Source: Patescibacteria group bacterium UBA5194
GTDB lineage: Bacteria; Patescibacteriota; Gracilibacteria; BD1-5; UBA6164
Direction: 5' to 3'
DNA: 32,014 nt
Assembly (NCBI GenBank): GCA_002412935.1
Contig: DHWA01000006.1
Span: 1-32,014 of the forward strand
Under the pieces are notes generated by a model. The model made no database searches. It saw nothing but the letters and a program-made list of their open reading frames with translations, and was not told the origin of the DNA. Each line of letters starts with the position of its first letter. Within the stretch, counting starts at the first letter, position 1. The translations under genes were made by a program, and so were the position numbers. Shown here piece after piece: positions 1 to 8,244 of the stretch.

Positions 1-80
1 TTAATTATAATATATCTATCTAGTAACTCTCAAGTATTGCACTTGATGTTACAATCTGCAAAAATATTATTAAGTGTATT
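1..80 (-). pseudogene. possible continuation of the polA frame beyond its stop
   Basis: Downstream of the in-frame TAA at 81-83, the same minus-strand frame stays open to the window edge and reads NTLNNIFADCNIKCNTGE followed by LLDRYIII. The last part loosely resembles the stretch after the HNIKYD motif of the 3'-5' exonuclease domain. This suggests the stop may interrupt a longer polymerase gene. The match is short, so this could also be plain intergenic DNA. Confidence 0.3.
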
Positions 81-1481
81 TTATAGTTCAAGTGTCATTT
101 GTCAAAAATTATTATTACTAATTGTTTCTTTTTTTTCAAATTTTTGTTCTACTACTCCAGATACAGGTCAATTCTCAGTTTTCTTTAAAAATAATTCAAT
201 TATTTCTAGATCATATTTTATATTGTGTCCTATTATTGTAATATCTGAATTTAAGAGGTAATTAAGAAAATCTCTTAGTTTAGATTTATCTGCTTTTGGT
301 CAATTATGTCATACATTTATATAATATATATTTTTTTCATCAAGAAGTATAGAAATTCAAATAAGTTCAGCTTTTATGATATCAAGAGATGTTGTTTCTG
401 TATCAAGAACAATTTTATTATATAAAGATTTATTACTTTTTAATGATTCTGAATCAAGTTCAGAATGACAAAGAAGTTTTTTTATGTTTTCTAATCACTC
501 ATTATCCCCTATTATTTGCACTTTTAAATCTAAATCATTCCAAGTTTTTTGTACTTGTCTTTCATTATTTGGAAGTAAACTATTAAATTCATATTTTTTA
601 AATAATTCTATTATTTTATCATTTAATAAAGCATCTTCATAAAATTTGTAATGTTCAAGGTTGAATCAATTTTGAGAGATTCCCGCCTTCGCGGGAATGA
701 CAGAGAGATCTACATCTTTTTTAATTGTAGCAAGGCGTTTTGATAAAAAAGCTATTTCACGAGCTTCAGTTATTTTTTCAAGTGTTTTTCAAGAAAGTAT
801 TTTATTTATTTCTTCATCTTCATGTGTATTTCAAGAATCTATAAAATTATAAATATCTTCTACTGTTCATATTTTATTTATAAGAGGAACTGCTTTTTTA
901 GGTCAAATTCAATTAATTCAAGGTATATTATCTGAACTATCTCAATTAATAGCTAGATAATCTATTATCATTTCTGGTTTTACTCCAAATTTGAGTGTTG
1001 TTTTTTCTATATCAAATGTGTCTTTTTTTATAGTATCGTAGATTTTTACATTATCTGAAACTAAGCTATATAGATCTTTGTCTCAAGAAAGTATAAAAAT
1101 CTGATTGTTTTTATCTTTTGACAGATCTGTTGCCAAAGTGGCGATAACATCATCAGCTTCAACCATAGGAACTTCAATTACATCCATATGAAAAAGTGAA
1201 ACCATATCATTGATATCATCAACTTGAGTTCTCAAATTATCTGGCATTCTATCTCTTGTAGCCTTGTATTCACTATAAATTTGATGACGAAAATTTTCTC
1301 ATCTAGCATCTCTTATAAAAACTAAATAATCAGGATTATCTCTAAGCAAATCTTGCATAAAAAATTTAGCGACACCAAAAATTGCATTTACTTGTTTTCA
1401 ATCCTTGGTAGTAAAATTTGGAATTGCAAAAAACATACGGTAAATTAAAGCATTTCAATCAATTAAGTAAATTTTTTTCAT
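81..1481 (-). CDS. polA: DNA polymerase I, N-terminal nuclease part (frame ends early)
   Basis: This is the N-terminal part of DNA polymerase I (466 aa), which removes RNA primers and fills gaps. Residues 1-255 form the 5'-3' nuclease: LIDGNALIYR at the start, EADDVIATL, and the DYLAINGDSSDNIPG helix-hairpin segment at 174-188. A 3'-5' exonuclease-like domain follows with the D360-T-E362 pair and GHNIKYDLEI. The polymerase domain expected next is not reached, because TAA at 81-83 ends the frame. Two palindromic repeats lie in frame: residues about 260-269 read SVIPAKAGIS, between the nuclease and exonuclease domains, and residues 338-346 read CHSELDSES, just before the exonuclease motif. The ATG at 1481 is preceded by an A-rich leader and shares a 54-base divergent region with the next gene. 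Whether the stop is a mutation, an insertion or a sequencing error cannot be told here. Confidence 0.85.
445..470. repeat. palindromic TGTCAT repeat inside polA
   Basis: An 8-base inverted repeat (ATTCTGAA / TTCAGAAT, 446-453 and 459-466) is followed by GACA. On the minus strand it starts TGTCATTCTGAACTTG. It is read in frame by polA as CHSELDSES. It is one of nine related copies in the first 8.2 kb. Confidence 0.8.
676..702. repeat. palindromic TGTCAT repeat inside polA
   Basis: An inverted repeat, TTCCCGC / GCGGGAA (680-686 and 691-697), is followed by TGACA. It is much richer in GC than its surroundings. The polA frame reads it as VIPAKAGIS between the 5' nuclease and 3'-5' exonuclease domains, and the frame is kept on both sides. 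Confidence 0.85.
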
Positions 1482-1535
1482 TTTTTTGTAAAATATGTTA
1501 AAATATTTAAAATTATTATATAAAAAAAAATAAAT

Positions 1536-1838
1536 ATGTATAGTTGAACTTTAAAAACAAGTGAAAATTCATGATCTAATTTTTCATGGAGCTTTACTAG
1601 TTTTAAACATAAATGGAAAAAAGCATTTTTTAATGAGTATAAAAAAATATATTGAATTAATTTTAGAGAAGATGTTCCTAATCCAAAAATAAGACAAGCT
1701 ATTTATGAAACACTTTTATGAGTTAGATGAACTTGAGTATTTAATAAAGTAATACCTGATTACAGTAAAATAGAAGAAGAACAAATAGAACGAGCTAAAA
1801 AAATCGATAATATATTAAAAAATAAACCCAATCCTTAA
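1536..1838 (+). CDS. uncharacterised small protein (100 aa)
   Basis: The product is not recognised. The frame opens at ATG 1536 and runs to TAA 1836-1838 with TGA read as Gly. It is a lysine-rich, apparently soluble protein with no signal peptide or membrane segment. It starts MYSGTLKTSENSGSN and has a charged helical C-terminus (IEEEQIE, AKKIDNILKNK). Codon 86 (1791-1793) is the only in-frame CGA I found in the window; if CGA as well as CGG is recoded to Trp it would read W, but nothing conserved allows a test. The gene is divergent from polA, and a hairpin follows its stop. Confidence 0.7.
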
Positions 1839-1865
1839 TATTTTTTTTACATTTTCAAAAAAAAC

Positions 1866-1903
1866 AATAAAATCATTTAAATTAAATTTTAAATGATTTT
1901 ATT
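1866..1903 (+). terminator. 15-base perfect hairpin between genes
   Basis: AATAAAATCATTTAA (1866-1880) is repeated inverted at 1889-1903 with an 8-base loop. It lies 27 bases after the stop of the small protein gene and ends directly before the next ATG (1904). The A-rich left arm and T-rich right arm fit a weak intrinsic terminator. It could equally hide the start of the next gene in RNA structure. Confidence 0.5.
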
Positions 1904-2578
1904 ATGTTAAAAGATTTTACATTAATAGCTAAAAAAAAGCTAACTTACGATATATTTGAAATGTTATTTGAATCAAGTGAATTTATTGATTTTAAATACT
2001 GACAATTTATTACTTTTATTTTGCCGTGAATTTGATGAAGGGCTTATAGTATACTTGAATTAATAGACTGAAATAAAATCAAACTTATAATAAAAAGACT
2101 TGAAAATGGTAGGTGATGAAGTAAATTTATATGTGACTGTGAGGTTTGAACTATATTAAAGTGAGTTTGACCTGCTTGACACTTTATACTTAAAGAAACT
2201 CCAAAAAATAAACTTTTTATATGAACTTGAACTTGATTTGTTCCTCTTTATAATCAAATCAATGGAAGTATTGAATTATGATTAAAATCAAATTTAAAAT
2301 TAATTTTTTGACTTAAAAACGAGCTTGATATATTTTATGAAAAAGAATTAGCAGAATTAAAAAATAAATACAAAAATTTTGATTTTGAGTATTATATAAG
2401 CCGTGAAAAAGTTTGAAATCATATTAATTGAAGAGTAACTGATTTTCTTAGAGAAGAAAATATAAAAAACTTTGAAGAATTCTATTTATGTTGAATTCCT
2501 AGTATGATTGATAACAGTATAGAAATATTACTAAGTTTATGAATTTCAATGGATCAAATTTTTACAGAAAAGTATTAA
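1904..2578 (+). CDS. FAD/NAD(P)-binding oxidoreductase, ferredoxin-NADP reductase-like
   Basis: A flavin-dependent reductase of the ferredoxin-NADP+ reductase superfamily (224 aa). The N-terminal FAD barrel carries GRAYSI, equivalent to the FAD-binding RxYS motif, after YGQFITFILPG. The NAD(P) domain follows with FIGTGTGFVPL (nucleotide-binding loop), LIFGLKNELD, and the C-terminal LCGIPSMID and QIFTEKY. There is no 2Fe-2S or extra domain, so it probably works with a separate electron-transfer partner. The substrate is unknown; related proteins move electrons between NAD(P)H and small redox proteins. The start ATG sits one base after a perfect hairpin. Its stop codon interleaves with that of the convergent next gene (shared TTAA at 2575-2578). 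Confidence 0.85.
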
Positions 2579-3207
2579 ATCATCACATCAACTATATTTA
2601 ACAGATTATCGATAAAAAATTTATTTTTTTTATCTTCTTCATTTTTTGTACAAAGTCTAATTATTACAGTTTTTTCTAGATCTTCATTATCAAAATTTTG
2701 TAATAATTTGTAACTATCTAAATCCATTATATCACTTATAAAATCTTCAGTATTTTCTTGTATTATATAATCATTTGGTATTAATTCATCATTTTGTATT
2801 TTTTCTCATTCTCTAGAAACTCAATTTAGGATTAGTCAAAATTTGTTTAAATCATAATTTTCTCAGACTGCATATTCAACAAATATTGGTTTTTCTCAAG
2901 CCAAATCAATAAATGTATTTGGTATCATTATATCTCAAGCATCTAAATCGTTGTTTCTAATTACATCAGAAGATCATAAAATTAAATATTTAAAAGCAAT
3001 AAAGTGTTCTTTTACATATAAAACTGATTTTTCAAAATCATTATGACAAAAAACTAAAACTAAATTATCTAGTTCATTTTCAGTTTCTCTTTTTCATATG
3101 TAGGTTTCAATTTCAGTATTTTCTATTTGTTTTAAATCAAATTTTGAAATAAACGCATTAGTTATAAATTCATCGTTTGTAAAAATAATTTTTGTGTTTA
3201 AGTTCAT
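2575..3207 (-). CDS. nucleoside phosphorylase-like protein (tentative)
   Basis: A 210-residue soluble protein with no transmembrane segment. Its middle part, VFCHNDFEKS, then YLILGSSDVI and DLDAGDIMIPNTFID, resembles the pattern of nucleoside phosphorylases and MTA/SAH nucleosidases (a GVAGGL-type loop followed by a K-x-GD-hh strand). However, the classical catalytic residues are not clearly present, so the family call is a guess from shape. The C-terminal 60 residues are acidic and lysine-rich. The gene runs towards the reductase and away from mraY, with a 152-base gap to mraY that must hold promoters for both. Confidence 0.6.
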
Positions 3208-3359
3208 AAATTAAAGGTTAGATAATTATAATTTTCCCTTATTTTATTAAATCTTTTGAAAAAACAAAATTAATTATTAAAATAAATTAGATTTTTTACA
3301 ACTACTAGATTGTTAGAATTTTAAAAGTGTTTTAATTTTAGATTAACTTTACAAATATT

Positions 3360-4418
3360 ATGAATTCTTATTTAATACAAATTTTTACTTTTTGAATCGC
3401 AACTTTTTTGATTTGATACCTAATTACTCCAATTTACATAGATTTTCTTAAAAGATTAAAATTTTGAAAACAAATCAGAGAAGATGCTATAATGTGAAAA
3501 GCGATTGAATTTTTTCGCTTACATAAAGACAAAGTTTGAACACCAACTATGTGATGAGCAATAATCCTTTTTATAATATTTTTTATGGTTATTGTAAGTA
3601 TCATATTTCAAAAAATGTGATATATCAATAATTCTCTACTAAATCAAAAAGAAACTTACTTGAGCTTATTTACACTAGCTACTGTTTGATTTCTCGGGTT
3701 AATAGATGATTATATGAATATAAAATGAATTTGAAATAAATGACTTTCAGCAAGATTTAAAATGTTTTGGTTGATAATATTTGCACTAGCATGAAGTTGG
3801 TGGTTTTATTACAAACTTTGATGGAATTTAACTGATATAAATTGAGATTATATAAGAACCCTTAAAATTCCTTTTAAACAAAGTATTGAATTATGAGTTT
3901 ATTTTATTCCATTTTTTATATTTGTAATTATATCTTCAGCAAATAGTGTAAATTTAACTGATTGACTTGATTGACTTGCTTGATGACTTTTACTTTTTAC
4001 TTATTCTGTTTATGCTTATATAACTTATGATCAATGATTATTTTTGTTATCAACTTTATGTTTAGTTATTATATGAGCTTTGATAGCTTTTTTATGGTAC
4101 AATGTAAAACCAGCGCAATTTTATATGTGAGATGTGTGAAGTCTCGCTCTTTGAGCTAATTTATGAATTATAGCAGTACTTACAAATACGATTACAGTAT
4201 TTTTAATAATTTCATCTATTTTTATATTTGAAACTATTAGTGTAATAATCCAATTAACAAGTAAAAAACTAAGGCACTGAAAAAAAGTATTTCGTATAGC
4301 TCCATTTCATCATCATCTTGAAGCTATTTGACGGAAAGAAGAAACAATAGTTTTTAGAATTTGGCTTATTTGAATTATATTATCAGTTGTTTGAGTTATA
4401 GTTTATCAATTACAGTAA
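3360..4418 (+). CDS. mraY: phospho-N-acetylmuramoyl-pentapeptide-transferase MraY
   Basis: An integral membrane enzyme that transfers phospho-MurNAc-pentapeptide from UDP to undecaprenyl phosphate, the first membrane step of peptidoglycan synthesis. At 352 aa it has the normal family length. Hallmarks are D116-D117 (Mg2+ and lipid phosphate region), DGLDGLAGG at 201-209, MGDVGS at 256-261 and HHH at 317-319. Several of these glycines are TGA codons, so the code is tested within the active site. Hydrophobic segments run through the whole protein, as in the ten-helix family fold. After HHHLEAIG comes a CGG codon (residue 325), where MraY proteins have Trp in HHHxExxGW. The start is the only ATG before the first membrane helix. 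No mur or ddl genes are adjacent, unlike the usual dcw cluster. Confidence 0.97.
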
Positions 4419-4433
4419 TATATGTGATTTAAA

Positions 4434-4733
4434 ATGCTAAATGAATCTTTTGTCTGTGAAAATTGTGGAAAAAAAATAGAAAAACACCCTGAATGAAGTG
4501 CTAGAAATCATTGTCCTTATTGTTTGTATTCAAAACATTTAGATGATAAAATCCCTTGAGATAGATTATCTAACTGTCATTGACTTATGAAACCAATTTG
4601 AATAGATAACAAAAAAAATAAATGATGGATGATAAAACACAAATGTATAAAATGTGGAAAAGAAATATTGAATAAACTTGCTCCTGATGACAATTTTTTG
4701 GAATTTGTAAAAGAAATAAATAAAATTTGATAA
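4434..4733 (+). CDS. RNHCP domain zinc-ribbon protein
   Basis: A 99-residue protein with the RNHCP signature, here ARNHCPYC, flanked by CENCGKK near the N-terminus and CIKCGKE near the C-terminus. These make two Cys4-type zinc ribbons. A conserved NCHGLMKPIG segment lies between them. The family is common and small, and its molecular role is not established; zinc-mediated RNA or protein binding is a guess. It lies 15 bases after mraY on the same strand and is probably co-transcribed with it. Confidence 0.85.
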
Positions 4734-4753
4734 ATACAATTATAGTATATAAT
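4727..4753 (+). promoter_or_regulatory. candidate promoter of the toxin-antitoxin pair
   Basis: TTGATA (4727-4732) and a perfect TATAAT (4748-4753) are separated by 15 bases, slightly short for sigma-70. The -10 box ends 30 bases before the antitoxin ATG. The -35 part overlaps the end of the RNHCP gene. In such AT-rich DNA, chance matches are common. Confidence 0.4.
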
Positions 4754-4783
4754 ACATATTATATTTTTAACTAACAAAAAATT

Positions 4784-4957
4784 ATGTTATCAAAAAAAAC
4801 AGTTGAAGAACTTAAAAAAAATTGATATTCATTTGAAGAAATTGAATGAATAAAACTGTGACTTAAACAATCAGATTCATGACTTACTATTTCAAAAGAA
4901 GAAATAAATACATTTGTAAAAAATGATTTATTTTCTAAATATACAACAAATGTATAA
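4784..4957 (+). CDS. putative antitoxin of a RelE/ParE-type pair
   Basis: A 57-residue protein, MLSKKTVEELKKNGYSFEE then a short helical tail ending TTNV. It is not a clear match to a named antitoxin family. The call rests on its small size, its position directly upstream of a RelE/ParE-like toxin, and the 8-base overlap with that gene, which implies translational coupling. Antitoxins of this kind bind the toxin and usually repress their own promoter. The TATAAT 30 bases upstream would be a natural operator region, but no clear operator palindrome was found. Confidence 0.65.
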
Positions 4958-5225
4958 AATTATTTATTCAGAAAAAGTTAAAGATGACTTAACTAAAATT
5001 AAAGACTTTATAATTCTTGATAATCCAATTTATGCATTAAAAACAATAAATTCTATAATTAAAACTATTAATTTACTAGAAAATTTTCCATATATTTGAA
5101 AAGAATTATGAGATAATTTAAGAGAATTAGTTGAAAATAATTACAAATATAAAATTGTTTACAAAATTTATATTAATACAATAACAATCATATCAATATA
5201 TAAATATCAAAAAAATTGGAAATAA
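4950..5225 (+). CDS. RelE/ParE superfamily toxin (plasmid stabilisation type)
   Basis: A 91-residue protein with the RelE/ParE fold signature: MYKIIYSEKVKDDLTKIKDF, a two-helix hairpin including NPIYALKTINSI, FPYIGKELGDNLRE, and the terminal strands NYKYKIVYKIY and ITIISIYKYQKN. The basic residues and the REL...YKIVYKI pattern are typical of the family. ParE members poison gyrase and RelE members cleave mRNA on the ribosome; which applies here cannot be read from the sequence. The start overlaps the antitoxin end, giving the antitoxin-toxin order usual for the family. Confidence 0.8.
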
Positions 5226-5282
5226 TTATTTAATTTTAATAATTAAAATCTACAAAATAATTTTTATATTCCATTCAACTTT

Positions 5283-6332
5283 ATGAATCTACAATCCTTC
5301 CTAGAAAAATATTATTCTCCAGAAGATAAAATCATACTAGCATGTTCTACATGACCTGATAGTATGTATTTACTTTATGAGATACTAAAAACTACTTACA
5401 AAGACAATCTTGTAGCTTGTTATTTTAATCATAAACTTCGTATTGAAGCTGATGAAGAAGAAATATTTTTAGAAAAATTATGAAAAAAACTATGATTTCA
5501 AGTTGAAATTTGAAGTGCTGATATAAAAGCAATTCATAAAAAAATCTCAAGTAAAAGTATAGAAGAAATTGCTCGCGAAAAAAGATATCAATTTTTGAAT
5601 GCAATTTTAAATATCCATAATTCAAAATACATACTTACTGCTCATCATCTAGACGATAAAATTGAAACATTCTTCTTTAATCTGGCAAGATGAAGTAAAA
5701 TCACAGGACTTATCAATATGACAGAACAAAGTGGGGCTATTTTGAGACCACTTTTAAATCTTGAAAAATCTAAAATACTAAATTATCTTGATAAAAACAA
5801 ACTAGAATATCGTATAGATAAAACAAATTTTGATTGTGAAATCACAAGAAATCATCTAAGAAATGAAGTTATTCCAAAGTTTTGAAAAATTAATCTAAAT
5901 TTCAAAGAAAATATAAATAACTTTATGAGTTATCTTGAAAATGTTAAGGAGTTTATTGATGAAGAGGTTAAAGAGTTTTTGTCATCCTGAGCAAATGCGA
6001 AGGATCCCTTAATCAATGTATTATCAAAAAAACAAAGTTCAAGGGATTCTTCGTTGCACTCAGAATGACAAAAAAATAAAACAAAAGATTCCGGATCAGG
6101 TCCGGAATGACAAGATTTTTTTTCTCTAAAAGAGTTTAATTGACTAACTTTATTTTTGCAAAAAGAAATTATAAGATATATTTTCTTTATCAGAAATTAT
6201 AATTCTACTATCTGATTATCAGAAAGTAATATAAATGAGATTATTAGATTTATGAATTGAAAAAATAACAAGACAATTAAAGAAATTAAAAAACTCAAAA
6301 TGAAAAAAGATGGTGATAAGGTTTATTATTAG
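5283..6332 (+). CDS. tilS: tRNA(Ile)-lysidine synthetase TilS, with in-frame repeats
   Basis: TilS attaches lysine to the wobble C of the tRNA-Ile CAU anticodon so that it reads AUA, a codon used heavily in this genome. The PP-loop reads ACSTGPDSMYLL at 20-31, with S22-T-G-P-D-S27 matching the SGGxDS motif. Further matches are YFNHKLR, EEIAREKRY, TAHHLDD and RNHLRNEVIPKF. At about residues 233-277 the protein carries three copies of the TGTCAT palindromic repeat, read through in frame (SSGANAKDP, then HSEGQ, then SGSGPEGQ). They lie between the N-terminal catalytic part and the C-terminal region that restarts at FFSLKEFNG. All TGA codons in this insert read as Gly and no TAA or TAG interrupts it, so the protein (349 aa) is probably still made. 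It ends in TAG. Confidence 0.92.
5981..6070. repeat. inverted pair of TGTCAT repeats inside tilS
   Basis: The left arm, GTCATCCTGAGCAAATGCGA and on to 6010, is matched by an imperfect inverted copy at 6041-6069 ending CACTCAGAATGAC. A 30-base AT-rich spacer lies between them. The pair could fold into a long hairpin in tilS mRNA. It is translated in frame. Confidence 0.8.
6087..6112. repeat. palindromic TGTCAT repeat inside tilS
   Basis: GATTCCGGATCAGG then TCCGGAATGACA: ATTCCGGA is repeated inverted as TCCGGAAT. It has the same layout as the other copies (palindrome plus TGACA tail). It sits 17 bases after the inverted pair and is also read in frame by tilS. Confidence 0.85.
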
Positions 6333-6350
6333 AATATTAGAACTTTAAAT

Positions 6351-6457
6351 TGTCATTCCCGAGTAGTCGGGAATCTTCATTATATTGCAACTAATTACTA
6401 AAATACAATACAATACAATACAATACAAGGAAGATTCCCTTCTTCAAGGGAATGACA
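6351..6457. repeat. composite element: two inverted TGTCAT repeats around an AATAC tandem array
   Basis: TGTCATTCCCGAGTAGTCGG (to 6378) and its inverted relative at 6430-6457 (GAAGATTCCCTTCTTCAAGG, ending AATGACA) enclose an AT-rich centre. The centre includes five tandem copies of AATAC (6402-6426). The whole unit lies between tilS and the flippase gene and could form a large hairpin acting as a terminator or RNA stabiliser. It shows the same end-to-end layout as the unit at 8106-8208. Confidence 0.85.
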
Positions 6458-6521
6458 ATATTTTTATACATTATATATTCTATATTCCTTATCCTGCATT
6501 CTACATTCTAAATCCTACTCT

Positions 6522-8072
6522 ATGATTGAACAACATAATTCACTTGCTGAAAAATTTATTAAAAAATGATTCTGGTTATATCTATTTTCTTTTATTGTGG
6601 CTCCAATTTGATATATAATCAAGATTGTTTTATCAACTGACTTGGCTGTAGATGAGATATGAATAATTTATGGTGTTATGAGTCTTATGGTACTTGTAAG
6701 CTCTTTCAATGATCTATGAATGGCTGAAAGTCTAAATAAATTCATTCCTGAATACATAACAAAAAATAGATATGATAAAGTAAAAAGCATATTATTTTAT
6801 GCTATTTTTGCTCAAGCAATAACTTGATCTATAATATTTTTACTATTCTTCTTCTGAGCAGATTTTCTTTGAAATCATTATTTTCATGATATAAAAAGTG
6901 TCAATATAGTTAAGATATTTTCATTTTTCTTTTTATGATCTACTTTTTTTCATGTAATCAATGTATTTTTTCAAGCTATTCAAAACACTTTTTTACAAAA
7001 AATCACAGAATTATTTAGAATGTTTTTTATACTAAGCTTTACTTTATATATGTTCTTTAGCAATATATGAACAATGTTTTATTATAGTTTAAGTTGGATA
7101 CTTGGTCTTTACTTTGGTATAATTATTGCTATTATTTATTTTTATAGAAAGTACTATTTAGTATATCTAAAAGATGTAAAAATAATATATTCTAAACAAC
7201 TTTTTTTATCTATTTTTAAATATGCATTGATTGTATTTTTATGATCACAAGCAAGTACTTTGTTGAGTCAAGTAGATATGCAGATGATTATATATATCCT
7301 TTGAAATACTGATGCCGGGTACTATACAAATTACTTAAGTATAATATGAATTCCTTTTGTTATTATATGACCTATATTTTCATTTTTATTCCCTGTATTT
7401 TCTGAATTGGTAGCAAAAGAAGAGCACAATAAAATTAAACTAATAAAATCTATTTTTATAAAAAATTTCTTGTCTTTTTCTATAACTTTTTCTATACTTT
7501 TTCTTGTATTTTGAGAGATTATATCTACAATTTTGTTTTGAGATAAATTTCTACAATCAGGAATTATACTTCAATACTCTATATTATTTTTAAGTTTCAA
7601 TTTCTTACTTCAGATTAACTTCAATATACTTGCTGCAAATTGAAAAGTAAAAGAAAGACTTAAAATCATACTTGTAGCCTTATTTGTAAATACTATACTT
7701 AACTTGATTTTTATAAAATTGATTTGAGTATCTGGAGCTGCTTTAGCTACTTGATTTGGTTGGGTACTTATATGGTTTTTATCAGAATTAAAATTAAAAG
7801 AGTATCATACTTCTTTTGATTACAAATATTTACTAAAAAATATATCTATCTTTACTTTAATATGATCTGGTATGTATCTTTTTATAATTCCTCTTTTTTC
7901 TGTAATAAATAATAGAATCTATGAATTTTTATTTTTAGCATTTATTTCTCTAATTTACTTTTGAATTTATGCATATGTAAATCTAGCTGATTTTAAATAT
8001 TTTTATAAAGAAATAAGAAAAATAAAAACTTGATGAAATGGAAAAATAGAATATATTTGAGATACACCTTAA
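6522..8072 (+). CDS. polysaccharide (Wzx/MATE-like) flippase
   Basis: A 516-residue polytopic membrane protein of the oligosaccharide flippase superfamily. These move lipid-linked glycan units from the inner to the outer face of the cytoplasmic membrane. Family cues are the N-terminal helices (YLFSFIVAPIGYIIKIV), FNDLGMAESLNKFIPEY, FLGSQASTLLSQVDMQMII, LGNTDAGYYTNY and SGAALATGFGWVL. Hydrophobic helices are spread over the whole length, with a short charged tail (GNGKIEYIGDTP). The start is the first ATG before the first helix. It is set between two repeat elements and followed by the UDP-glucose dehydrogenase gene on the same strand, so it most likely exports the glycan built by the downstream cluster. 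Confidence 0.9.
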
Positions 8073-8105
8073 TAAAAAACCGAATAAATAGCAAAATACC
8101 CCTTT

Positions 8106-8208
8106 TGTCATTATTGGGCTTGACCCAATAATCTAGTGTACTAACTATGTTTATTTTACTGGATACTCGTGTCATACCCACAAGGGGCACACGAGCACGA
8201 GTATGACA
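8106..8208. repeat. composite TGTCAT repeat element before ugd
   Basis: A first palindrome, TGTCATTATTGGGCTTGACC continuing to ATCTAG (8106-8136), is followed by an AT-rich spacer. A second GC-richer unit (8161-8208) carries ACTCGTG / CACGAGT arms and ends ATGACA. The outer ends TGTCAT and ATGACA are inverted to each other. No ORF of interest crosses it. This is the last copy of the family seen in the window. Confidence 0.8.
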
Positions 8209-8244
8209 AATTATTATGACATTCATTAAATAATAAATTAAATT

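Noticed and set aside
445..8208. Short palindromes as a CRISPR array
   Set aside because: Copies are few, unevenly spaced and differ in sequence, with no unique spacers of constant length and no cas genes nearby.
7993..8226. A minus-strand ORF crossing the end of the flippase gene and the repeat element
   Set aside because: It is antisense to a well-supported gene, and part of its product is repeat sequence.
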